Positions 1 through 5,362 of a stretch of 6,876 nucleotides of DNA are shown here, piece by piece (the first letter of the stretch is position 1; every line of letters begins with the position of its first letter). The notes beneath the pieces are model-generated. The model was not told the DNA's origin. It searched no databases and saw only the letters and a program-made list of their open reading frames with translations. Location of the stretch: assembly GCA_030040115.1 (NCBI GenBank), contig JASHUH010000361.1, forward strand, positions 1-6,876. Direction: 5' to 3'. This DNA comes from Acidobacteriaceae bacterium (GTDB lineage Bacteria > Acidobacteriota > Terriglobia > Terriglobales > Acidobacteriaceae). The translations under genes and the position numbers were made by a program.

Positions 1-843
1 GGGATGCGTGGAAAAGTTGTAGGGAACGTCTTTCGGCCAGCGCGCCACGTTCAACCCCAGCGGGATGGCGTGATGCTGATTCACGATCAGCCCGCGCGCA
101 GCCGCCGCATGCACCTGGGCGTCGTCGGGAAAAATCCACGTTCCCGGAACCACCATATTGCCTTTAAGGCGCAAAATCGTCTCAAAGATGTTGTCCCACA
201 CCTTCGGCGAAATGCCCGTGTGTTCGCCCTTGGCCGCGGGAATCCATCCGGTGAGCAGATCTTCATCGTTGGTGAAAAATCCGCGGTAGCGGAAAACCGG
301 TTTGGGGTAAACGCGGGCGAAATCAGCCGGGAGCCGAATCGATACATGCTTCTCCGGCTGCTTGTCCGTCCACAGGTACATGGGATCGACGCCCAGCACC
401 CTTTGCGAAAATTCATAAATGGCGTAGAGTGTGCCCCGCATGTCCGCGCCGGTGAGGCAAACCACGCGCTGTGGTTGGCCGTGCGCCCGCGCATTGACCA
501 TAGAGAACGCAAAAGCCTCCGTCTCGGCAGTCGTAGCGCAGTCCATGCCCGCGGGCACATTCTGGCGCTGGGCGATAAGGATTGCCGTCGGCCCCGCATC
601 CTCAAGCTGATTCACCAGCCTGGGAGCCCGTCCGAAGACCTTGGCGAAATCATTGCGCAGGTCTTCTGTCGCGCGGCGCACTGGCCCTGTTTCCTGCGCG
701 CTCTCGACGATGGTCGCGCCCCCCTCGATAACCATCTCCGGCGATTGCGCCGAAACCTTGACCGCCGGCAACAAACCCCCGCCTAATGTTGCGGCCAGAC
801 TGACGGCGCGAGCCATGCAACGCAACCAACCAGCAGCCGTCAT
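1..843 (-). CDS. Secreted GH115-like glycoside hydrolase, N-terminal part (partial at left edge)
   Basis: The reading frame stays open from an ATG at 843 to the window edge, giving 281 residues with no stop. A strong Shine-Dalgarno sequence (GAGGAGAAG) sits about six bases before this ATG. Residues 1-33 look like a signal peptide: a basic start, a hydrophobic stretch around 14-28, and a likely cut after VSA (residues 30-32). The rest resembles the N-terminal part of glycoside hydrolase family 115, known for removing (4-O-methyl)glucuronic acid from xylan. The recognisable block is LTGADMRGTLYAIYEFSQ (130-147), then FRYRGFFTNDED (184-195), a helix with ETILRLKGNMVVPGTW (221-236) and NQHHAIP (255-261). 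Family members are usually 800 residues or more, so most of the protein, including part of the active site, lies beyond the edge. The NQHHAIPLG segment differs from the usual HHEP-type motif, so the substrate may differ. The assignment comes from remembered family motifs. It is transcribed divergently from the oxidoreductase gene. Confidence 0.75.
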   Translation of the reverse strand, partial: MTAAGWLRCMARAVSLAATLGGGLLPAVKVSAQSPEMVIEGGATIVESAQETGPVRRATEDLRNDFAKVFGRAPRLVNQLEDAGPTAILIAQRQNVPAGMDCATTAETEAFAFSMVNARAHGQPQRVVCLTGADMRGTLYAIYEFSQRVLGVDPMYLWTDKQPEKHVSIRLPADFARVYPKPVFRYRGFFTNDEDLLTGWIPAAKGEHTGISPKVWDNIFETILRLKGNMVVPGTWIFPDDAQVHAAAARGLIVNQHHAIPLGLNVARWPKDVPYNFSTHP

Positions 844-1066
844 ACAGAGCTTCTCCTCGCTGGCCGAACTCGATCTCCGCAATGCCGGCCCGGAGGCGCG
901 CCACCGCCAATCAGGCAATTGTCTGGCCGCCGGCGATTCGATTCGCGTCACGAATTATACACAGAGATCGCACCCTGGTTCTTGCGCCCTGCCTTTATGA
1001 TGGCCTTGCGCCCATCGAGAACACGGAACCTCACGGCGTGGCCGGAAACGGGGAGTCAGACAGTTC
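844..1066. other. Divergent intergenic region between GH115-like and oxidoreductase genes
   Basis: This 223-base gap must carry the promoters of both flanking genes. Besides the minus-strand TATAAT box, the plus strand has a fair -10 candidate, TATGAT at 996-1001, about 65 bases before the oxidoreductase ATG and without a convincing -35. No small gene with a ribosome site was found here. Confidence 0.4.
941..959 (-). promoter_or_regulatory. Probable -10 box and overlapping inverted repeat for the GH115-like gene
   Basis: Read on the minus strand, positions 959-954 spell a perfect TATAAT, about 110 bases before the GH115-like start codon. No good -35 hexamer lies at 16-18 bases, so the box is either weak or activator-dependent. 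Just downstream and overlapping it is a 15-base imperfect palindrome, ATTCGCGTCACGAAT (941-955), with arms ATTCG and CGAAT. It lies between the -10 box and the expected transcript start, where a repressor could act. A second ATTCG directly precedes it (936-940). The -10 match is seen; operator function is inference. Confidence 0.35.
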
Positions 1067-2092
1067 ATGAGAGTTGGAATCATCGGCACGGGCGCGATTG
1101 CGGGCATGCACGCGCAGGCGTACAAGAACATCGGCTACCGGGTAACCGCGTGCACCGACCGCACCGCCGAACGCGGACAGAAGTTTGCTGAAATGTGGGG
1201 CGCGGAGTTTGTCGCCACTCCGGAGCAACTGGCCCGCCACGCCGACGTTGACTACCTCGACGTGTGCACGTTTCCCGGATACCGCTTGCCCGCCGTCGAA
1301 CTGGCCGCGCAACACGGCAAACATGTGCTCGTGCAAAAACCCATGGCCGTGGATATCGAAACCGCGGCGCGCATGATTGCGGCTGCCCGCGGGGCGTCTA
1401 TTCAGTTGGGGGTGGTCAGCCAGCATCGCTTCGACGACTCCATTCTGTTTTTAAAGCGCGCCATTCTCGCCGGCAGGCTGGGCCGGATTCTCGAGGCGGA
1501 CGCTTACATCAAGTGGTGGCGTTCCGACGAGTATTACGCACGCCCGGTAAAGGGCAGCTGGGCCGTCGAGGGTGGCGGCGCGCTGATCAGCCAGGCCATT
1601 CACCAGGTCGACCTGTTATTGCATCTCATCGGACCGGTCGACGAAGTTTTCGGCTATTGGAAGCTGGGCGCCATGCACAAGATCGAGTCGGAAGACATGG
1701 TGAGCGCGGTGCTCCGTTATGCTTCGGGCGCGACCGGCGTAATCCAGGCGGCCACTGCGTGGTGGCCGGGATATCCCGAGCGCATCGAGATCCATGGGGC
1801 GCGAGGCAGCGCCATCGTCACCGGCGATCAACTGACTACTTGGGATGTGCAGGACGACGAAGGCGAATCGGCGCCCGTAGCCAAGGCAGCGAAATCCGGC
1901 GCATCCAACCCTCTCGCCATCGCGCTCACGCCGTTCGAGCGGCAGTTCCGGGATTTTGGGGAAGCGTGCAAGGCCGGCCACCCGCCCGCGTCTTCCGGGC
2001 AGGAGGGCTATTGCGCCCTCGAATTGGTGCGCGCCATCTATACGGCGTGCGCTGAAGGGCGAAAAGTCGCTCTCCCGCTGCCGTCCGCATGA
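1067..2092 (+). CDS. Gfo/Idh/MocA-family NAD(P)-dependent oxidoreductase
   Basis: This is a complete 341-residue protein, a normal length for the family. Family members use NAD(P) to oxidise or reduce sugars, inositols and related compounds in the cytoplasm. The N-terminal Rossmann fold begins at residue 3 with the dinucleotide-binding motif GIIGTGAIAGMHAQA (4-18), and an acidic residue D31 follows the second strand. The motif VQKPMAV (89-95) corresponds to the family's EKP motif: the key lysine (K91) is kept and the preceding glutamate is replaced by glutamine. The C-terminal substrate domain carries GGGALISQAIHQVDLLLH (169-186), with H179 as the likely catalytic histidine and D182 nearby. 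No signal peptide is seen. The start is the ATG at 1067; GGGAG at 1051-1055 is a rather distant ribosome site (11 bases). The exact substrate cannot be read from the sequence. Its divergent position beside a GH115-like gene hints at a sugar or uronate substrate, but that is inference. Confidence 0.93.
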   Translation: MRVGIIGTGAIAGMHAQAYKNIGYRVTACTDRTAERGQKFAEMWGAEFVATPEQLARHADVDYLDVCTFPGYRLPAVELAAQHGKHVLVQKPMAVDIETAARMIAAARGASIQLGVVSQHRFDDSILFLKRAILAGRLGRILEADAYIKWWRSDEYYARPVKGSWAVEGGGALISQAIHQVDLLLHLIGPVDEVFGYWKLGAMHKIESEDMVSAVLRYASGATGVIQAATAWWPGYPERIEIHGARGSAIVTGDQLTTWDVQDDEGESAPVAKAAKSGASNPLAIALTPFERQFRDFGEACKAGHPPASSGQEGYCALELVRAIYTACAEGRKVALPLPSA

Positions 2093-2107
2093 ACTGGACG
2101 AACATCC

Positions 2108-2120
2108 GCGCCGCCGGCGC
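2108..2120. terminator. Short GC hairpin in convergent gap, weak terminator candidate
   Basis: The 33-base gap between two converging genes contains the perfect inverted repeat GCGCC-gcc-GGCGC. There is no T-tract on either side, so factor-independent termination is doubtful. It may only pause polymerase or stabilise transcript ends. Confidence 0.25.
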
Positions 2121-2125
2121 CCCTC

Positions 2126-3289
2126 TCAGGGTCCGTTTTCCGCCCCACCATTCTTCACAATGCCTGCATCTCGCAACGCACGTCGCTCCACGTTAAGGCC
2201 TGTTTCGTGCAATGCCGCCACCCGCCTCAGCGCTTCAGCGGCCTCTTGCGTCCGGCCCTCCACCCTCAGCGCGCGCGCCAGCAGATAAAATGATCCCGCA
2301 TCGTCCGGATTCATTTCCGTGGCTTTTCTCAACAAAGGCGCCGACGCATCCGCGTGGCCGAGCAGCAACTCGGCTTTCCCCATGTAGAAGTAGGTGGCCC
2401 ATGCTCCCGGCATCAGAGTGCTCGCCTTCTGCAAATACGGAATGCCCTCTTGATAATGGTCGGTCTGCACCAGGATCGCGCCTAGATAATAAAATGCGTC
2501 CCCATCCTGTGCATTGTCCCGGATCGCCAGTTGCAACTCCCGCTCGGCCTCGGCGTTCTTATTTTCCCCAAGGTAGGCCTTACCCAGTTCGCGATGCGCG
2601 CCGGGAAACGATGCATCCGCCTGCACTACAGCCTCAAAAACTTGCTCCGCCTTTGGGTAGTCGGTGGCGTCGGCGTAGGCCTCACCCAGCAGAAAATTAG
2701 TTTGCGCCGGCGTTGCGGCGTTAGAGAAGAGCTTGGTGAAGGTTTCCTTGGCGCGGTCGGCTTTACCCGCCCGCGTGTAGGCCAGGCCCAGCAGATAGAG
2801 CGCGGTCGCATCTCCCGGGTTGGCCTGCGCCAAAGGTTCAAGCAAGCCCGCGCCTTGATCCGCATGGCCGCTGGAAATAAGGCAGGTGGCCAATAACATG
2901 GTCACCTTTTGGTCTGAGGGTTCGCGATCGTGCAGCCGCCGAAAGTAAGTCAGCGCATCCGCATAGTCATCCTCTTTCATATAGGCCAAGCCGAGATTGA
3001 GCTGGATTTCCGTTTCGCTGGGATCGATGCTCAACGCCTTCTTGTACTCGTCGATCGCCTCGGTGTAGCGGCGGGTCTTGGCGAACGCGATCCCGAGGTT
3101 CGCCAGCGCGCTCACGTTGCGTGGATCGAGCGCCAGGATCTTGCGGAACCCCGCTTCGGCCTGCGCATAATTCCCTTCCTGCATCGCCTGCACGGCGGCG
3201 TCAAACATCTCTTTTGCCGTTTCCGCGCGCGCACCGTAGCCAATCGGCGATATCGCGAGCAGGGCCATTACAACGATAAGAAGCTTCAT
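2126..3289 (-). CDS. Exported tetratricopeptide-repeat (TPR) protein
   Basis: The protein has 387 residues when started at the ATG at 3289. The frame is open further upstream to 3388, but this start is preferred because it opens directly with a signal peptide: MKLL, a hydrophobic run to about residue 17, and a likely cut after ARA (20-22). The upstream extension is hydrophilic and would bury that signal. An AGG about eight bases before the ATG is a modest ribosome site. The mature protein is almost wholly TPR: about ten 34-residue units from about 24 to 360, with typical patterns such as ALANLGIAFAKTRRYTEAI (61-79) and YLLGLAYTRAGKADRA (165-180). TPR solenoids bind other proteins or peptides and have no catalytic role. 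The predicted location is periplasmic or outer-membrane associated. The C-terminus ends with a short polar tail. No partner or pathway can be inferred: it stands alone, convergent with the oxidoreductase and divergent from the cysteine-rich protein. Confidence 0.92.
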   Translation of the reverse strand: MKLLIVVMALLAISPIGYGARAETAKEMFDAAVQAMQEGNYAQAEAGFRKILALDPRNVSALANLGIAFAKTRRYTEAIDEYKKALSIDPSETEIQLNLGLAYMKEDDYADALTYFRRLHDREPSDQKVTMLLATCLISSGHADQGAGLLEPLAQANPGDATALYLLGLAYTRAGKADRAKETFTKLFSNAATPAQTNFLLGEAYADATDYPKAEQVFEAVVQADASFPGAHRELGKAYLGENKNAEAERELQLAIRDNAQDGDAFYYLGAILVQTDHYQEGIPYLQKASTLMPGAWATYFYMGKAELLLGHADASAPLLRKATEMNPDDAGSFYLLARALRVEGRTQEAAEALRRVAALHETGLNVERRALRDAGIVKNGGAENGP

Positions 3290-3353
3290 GAGCAGAACCT
3301 GTCCGGAAATCGCGTCGATGTCGAGTCGCCCCGCACTCTCTTCGGTCGAAAAA

Positions 3354-3359
3354 AGTATG
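3354..3359 (-). promoter_or_regulatory. Possible extended -10 box for the TPR gene
   Basis: On the minus strand the sequence TGTCATACT places a CATACT hexamer one base after TG, an extended -10 arrangement, about 65 bases ahead of the TPR start codon. No clear -35 is present. This is a motif match only. Confidence 0.25.
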
Positions 3360-3433
3360 ACACATCGCTGGGCGTGTCGCGCGCACACGCGTTCATCGCC
3401 AAGTGGTGCGACAATAGCGGCAAAGCCAAGTTG

Positions 3434-3511
3434 CCCGGCGAGGCGCTTTGTCGCCGGGGTGGAAAAGCCGGGCTCCCCCGGCGCCTGGTTCCTGCCGCTG
3501 GGGTGGAAAGG
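3434..3511 (+). other. Structured leader with two hairpins and a 16-base direct repeat
   Basis: Directly upstream of the cysteine-rich gene there are two perfect inverted repeats. CCCGGCGA (3434-3441) pairs with TCGCCGGG (3451-3458) around a 9-base loop. GCCGGG (3467-3472) pairs with CCCGGC (3477-3482) around a 4-base loop. A direct repeat CGCYGGGGTGGAAARG occurs at 3452-3467 and 3496-3511, 44 bases apart. The second copy runs into the ribosome site. C-runs at 3475-3479 could also pair with the G-run of the ribosome site. A translational control role is possible but is inference. Confidence 0.4.
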
Positions 3512-3519
3512 GGAAATCG

Positions 3520-3810
3520 ATGATGCCAGATTGCGCCGAACATGAGAGTGTGCAGGATGCCTATGTCTGTTCGCATCTGTTAAAGGGCGACGGATTGGGC
3601 TTTGTGTTTTTTCCCGACGCCGGGAACGCGTGGCCGGATGCGTGGTGCCTGGCCTGCGAGGACGTTCGTTGGAAGGCCGGCGGGTGGAATGAAGCCAACG
3701 AAAAGCTGGCGCAAATCACGCCCATCTGCTCGGGCTGCTACGAGGAGGTGCGGACCAGAAACGCACGATCCGCGTCGGGCAATGACTTGCCCCTCGAACA
3801 CGCCGCCTGA
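3520..3810 (+). CDS. Small cysteine-rich, probably zinc-binding protein
   Basis: This encodes 96 residues from the ATG at 3520; the next codon at 3523 is also ATG and could be the start. The purine-rich site GGAAAGGGG (3505-3513) lies 6 or 9 bases upstream. The frame is open back to a TTG at 3448, but that extension overlaps the hairpin and repeat region and looks non-coding. The visible pattern is C5-x2-H8, C17-x-H19, C43-x2-C46 and C70-x2-C73. The two CxxC pairs, 27 residues apart, are typical of a zinc-ribbon-like fold. Conserved-looking blocks are DAYVCSHLL (13-21), WPDAWCLAC (38-46) and ITPICSGCYEEVRTRN (66-81). I recall similar uncharacterised small proteins in other bacteria with the same PDAWC and CxGCY blocks, but know no established function. 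There is no signal peptide or membrane segment. It may bind nucleic acid or protein; this is not shown. Confidence 0.8.
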   Translation: MMPDCAEHESVQDAYVCSHLLKGDGLGFVFFPDAGNAWPDAWCLACEDVRWKAGGWNEANEKLAQITPICSGCYEEVRTRNARSASGNDLPLEHAA

Positions 3811-3821
3811 GGCTCGCCGCA

Positions 3822-3840
3822 GGGGCGACTCGGCCGCCCC
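3822..3840. terminator. GC-rich hairpin just after the cysteine-rich gene
   Basis: GGGGCG (3822-3827) and CGCCCC (3835-3840) form a perfect 6-pair stem with a 7-base loop, 11 bases after the stop codon. No T-tract follows, so it is at best a partial terminator or an end-stabilising structure. Confidence 0.3.
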
Positions 3841-3880
3841 GGATTTGGGCCCGGCGTCGCTGCTCCCGTGCGGCTGCGCA

Positions 3881-3906
3881 AGCCGATCGACCGGTCGGCT
3901 TTCTTC
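3881..3906 (+). terminator. Possible factor-independent terminator for the cysteine-rich gene
   Basis: AGCCGA (3881-3886) pairs with TCGGCT (3895-3900), with further pairing possible inside the loop. It is followed at once by TTCTTC, so the stem leads into a short T-rich tract on the plus strand. The shape fits a terminator of the plus-strand gene ending 70 bases earlier. Confidence 0.4.
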
Positions 3907-3921
3907 ACGGAGCGGCGCAGA

Positions 3922-3957
3922 ACCGGCAGCCTGCCTTGGGCAGGGATCGAAGCCGGT
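3922..3957 (-). terminator. Nested hairpin downstream of the GTG-started small gene
   Basis: An inner perfect stem CCTGCC/GGCAGG (3930-3935, 3939-3944) with a 3-base loop is enclosed by an outer perfect stem ACCGGC/GCCGGT (3922-3927, 3952-3957). It starts 11 bases beyond the stop codon of the minus-strand small gene, where a transcript end would be expected. There is no strong T-tract after it on the minus strand, so its role as terminator is uncertain. Confidence 0.35.
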
Positions 3958-3968
3958 AGAAGGCGCGA

Positions 3969-4259
3969 TCAGGGACGGCTTTTCCTGGCCCGTGATGGCT
4001 TGGTCCCGGATTTGAACTCGACGCCGGCGGTGGTTTCCGGCGCGGCAATGATTTGCGGCTCTTCCGCGCCCGGCGGCTCAGCATTCTCGATGGCGTTTTG
4101 GGCCCGAGCGTCGCTGCCCGGAACCGCGGCCGCGATGCTGCCCATGGGCTCGTCCTTTGCGGTTGAGCGCTCTTCCTCGCCGGCGAGTTGCGAGTTCCCT
4201 TTCGGCTTGGCTGGTTTCGCCGGCGGGTGGGCACCCTTCTTGCCGTTCCTGATCTTCAC
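3969..4259 (-). CDS. Small basic, low-complexity hypothetical protein (GTG start)
   Basis: This is 96 residues from a GTG at 4259. The frame continues open to 4301, but the start is set by a strong Shine-Dalgarno sequence, GAGGAGG, seven bases before the GTG. The protein opens with a lysine-rich stretch, KIRNGKKGAHPPAKPAKPKG (2-21). It continues through a segment rich in Ala, Glu and Pro (about 27-80) and ends with a basic tail containing KPSRARKSRP. Such composition predicts an intrinsically disordered chain without membrane segment, signal peptide, cysteine or known motif. I do not recognise a family. The basic ends could bind nucleic acid or ribosomes, but this is only a composition argument. 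An overlapping plus-strand frame (3868-4569) is longer but has no ribosome site. The good ribosome site favours the minus-strand gene; a chance open frame in GC-rich DNA remains possible. Confidence 0.55.
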   Translation of the reverse strand: MKIRNGKKGAHPPAKPAKPKGNSQLAGEEERSTAKDEPMGSIAAAVPGSDARAQNAIENAEPPGAEEPQIIAAPETTAGVEFKSGTKPSRARKSRP

Positions 4260-4486
4260 GCGTGAGCCTCCTCGACGCAAGTGGTTTTCGGCCGGAGACA
4301 CGGGGAAATTGCGTCCCGCGCACAGGCACAGTGTACGTCAGCGAACGGCGAAAAACCTTTTCCGGCAGGGGTACAGAGCGACTGCAGGGATCCCTTGCGT
4401 GGTGAGCCGCAGGTCACATCGCAGAGGGGTGCGGGCGGAGTATATTCCTGTGTTGGGGTTTTGGCGGCGGGCGAAGGGCCGCCGCT

Positions 4487-4545
4487 CGGAAGGAATGGGT
4501 CGGTTCGACCTTCCGTCTCCCGAAGGGGCTGAAACCTTCTTTCGT
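4487..4545 (+). promoter_or_regulatory. Candidate attenuator-like leader with four alternating segments
   Basis: Four short segments can pair in series: CGGAAGG (4487-4493), CCTTCCG (4509-4515), GAAGG (4522-4526) and CCTTC (4535-4539). Segment 1 can pair with 2 (7 pairs), 2 with 3 (5 pairs) and 3 with 4 (5 pairs, 8-base loop), so the pairings exclude one another. A further small stem GGTCG/CGACC (4498-4502, 4506-4510) competes with the first. Segment 4 is followed by TTTCGTC, a poor T-tract. The arrangement resembles attenuators or riboswitch expression platforms, but covariation has not been tested. It would only matter if transcription starts upstream, for example from the TATATT at 4441-4446. 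Confidence 0.3.
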
Positions 4546-4558
4546 CATGAAGACTTCG

Positions 4559-4588
4559 TGTACGGATGAGACCCGCAGCTTTTAAAAT
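4559..4588 (+). promoter_or_regulatory. Possible promoter close to the cytidylate-kinase-like gene
   Basis: TAAAAT (4583-4588) matches five of six bases of the -10 consensus. The best -35 at an acceptable distance is TGTACG (4559-4564), 18 bases upstream, matching only three of six. A transcript from here would have a leader of about 20 bases and would bypass the alternating segments upstream. Confidence 0.3.
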
Positions 4589-4614
4589 TACCCGCTACGC
4601 GCCGGAGGACGAAC

Positions 4615-5244
4615 GTGAAATACCGGGCATTAACGGTTTCAAGAGAGTTTGGCAGCGGCGGTGGACGCATTGCCAACACCGTGGCCGGATGGCTGGGCTG
4701 GAAACTGATGGACAACGAGATCATCACCGCCATTGCGCAATCGGCGCGGGTGAATCCCAGAGTCGTGAGCCATTACGACGAGCGGGTGGACTCGTGGCTG
4801 CGGCGTCTGAACGAGGAAGCCATCCGCGGCGTCGCCATGGCCGCCGGCCAGCCGCTGGAAGAGACGGATATTTTTGACGCCCGGGAGATGAACGAGTTGA
4901 CGCACAGAATCATCCTCGAGGCTTACACCAGCGGCAGTTGCGTGATTGTGGGCCGTGGCGCACAGTGCATCCTGGCGCACCGGCCGGATGTGTTCCACGT
5001 GTTTGTCTATGCGCCGCTCCGCGAGCGCATCCTGCGGCTGCGTACGCGACTCGAACCCGGCGCCGACGTGGAGCAGCGGTTGCGGAAAGTGGATGGCGAA
5101 CGCGCCAAGTACTTGCACCAGCGCTTTAGCAAAAACTGGTGCGCCCCGCAGCTCTACGATTTGATGATCCGCTCCCACGAGGACGAGGACGCCACGGCGC
5201 GGGTGATTTATTACGCCATGACGGGAAAGATGCAATCGGCATAG
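4615..5244 (+). CDS. Cytidylate-kinase-like family protein
   Basis: This is a complete 209-residue protein from a GTG at 4615, with a textbook Shine-Dalgarno GGAGG (4604-4608) six bases upstream. It matches the cytidylate-kinase-like family (Pfam Cytidylate_kin2), P-loop proteins related to CMP kinase whose substrate is mostly unproven. Visible features are the N-terminal strand and nucleotide-binding loop VSREFGSGGGRIA (8-20), DNEII (33-37), the second core strand and loop CVIVGRGAQCIL (109-120), VFHVFVYAPLRERILRLR (126-143), which looks like the lid-side region, and a C-terminal RAKYLHQRFSKNW (163-175) followed by LYDLMI (180-185). Length and motif order are normal for the family. The usual asparagine-serine pair after the last strand is replaced here by RSH (186-188). 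It is a cytoplasmic protein and is not obviously co-transcribed with anything. True CMP kinase (cmk) is larger in sequence detail and differs in motif, so I do not assign that symbol. Confidence 0.88.
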   Translation: MKYRALTVSREFGSGGGRIANTVAGWLGWKLMDNEIITAIAQSARVNPRVVSHYDERVDSWLRRLNEEAIRGVAMAAGQPLEETDIFDAREMNELTHRIILEAYTSGSCVIVGRGAQCILAHRPDVFHVFVYAPLRERILRLRTRLEPGADVEQRLRKVDGERAKYLHQRFSKNWCAPQLYDLMIRSHEDEDATARVIYYAMTGKMQSA

Positions 5245-5362
5245 CGCCGGCCGATGGGCGGCTCGTGCGCCGGGGCGGGAACCATGGCGACACCGCTCGA
5301 GCTTTCATCCCAACGCCGCCCAGGTTGCGGGTCAGTCGAGAACCGGACCGGCGCTTCTGGGC
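5245..5362. other. Convergent intergenic gap
   Basis: These 118 bases separate two converging genes. The region is GC-rich with only short imperfect inverted repeats (for example GCCG-atggg-CGGC after the stop codon) and no T-tract. I see no convincing terminator or gene. Confidence 0.35.

Larger units (their letters stand above)
4260..4614. other. Divergent intergenic region of 355 bases
   Basis: The gap separates two divergent genes that both start with GTG. It contains a perfect 10-base palindrome AGGGATCCCT (4386-4395) of unknown meaning, a plus-strand TATATT (4441-4446) that could be a -10 box, and a hairpin GGCGGC/GCCGCC (4463-4468, 4478-4483). After these come the alternating GAAGG/CCTTC segments listed separately. 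Close to the downstream gene is an AT-rich patch, TTTTAAAATTA (4580-4590). I found no convincing small gene or known RNA family in it. Confidence 0.5.

Noticed and set aside
4..786. A long plus-strand open frame opposite the GH115-like gene
   Set aside because: It has no convincing ribosome site and its translation is rich in Arg, Pro and His as expected for an antisense shadow; the minus-strand frame gives recognisable GH115-like motifs and a signal peptide.
3290..3388. Upstream extension of the TPR protein to 3388
   Set aside because: The extension is hydrophilic and precedes a clear signal peptide; the start at 3289 is more reasonable.
4386..4395. Perfect palindrome AGGGATCCCT
   Set aside because: A 10-base palindrome can arise by chance and is not repeated or placed at a promoter, so no function is claimed.
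4498..4512. GGTTCGA stretch resembling a tRNA T-loop
   Set aside because: The flanks (GTCGG and TTCCG) do not pair as a T-stem, and no acceptor, D or anticodon arm fits around it.
3868..4569. A 233-codon plus-strand open frame
   Set aside because: It starts at a GTG without a Shine-Dalgarno sequence, has shadow-like composition, runs through hairpins and matches nothing I know. The minus-strand small gene has the better start.
4522..4575. CTGAAAC, GTCATGA and GGATGAGA pieces reminiscent of a hammerhead ribozyme core
   Set aside because: The core strings are not in the required order and do not have the required spacing, and the three stems cannot be formed.
4639..5235. A 198-codon minus-strand open frame
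   Set aside because: It lies almost wholly within the clearly recognised cytidylate-kinase-like gene on the other strand and has no family motif.
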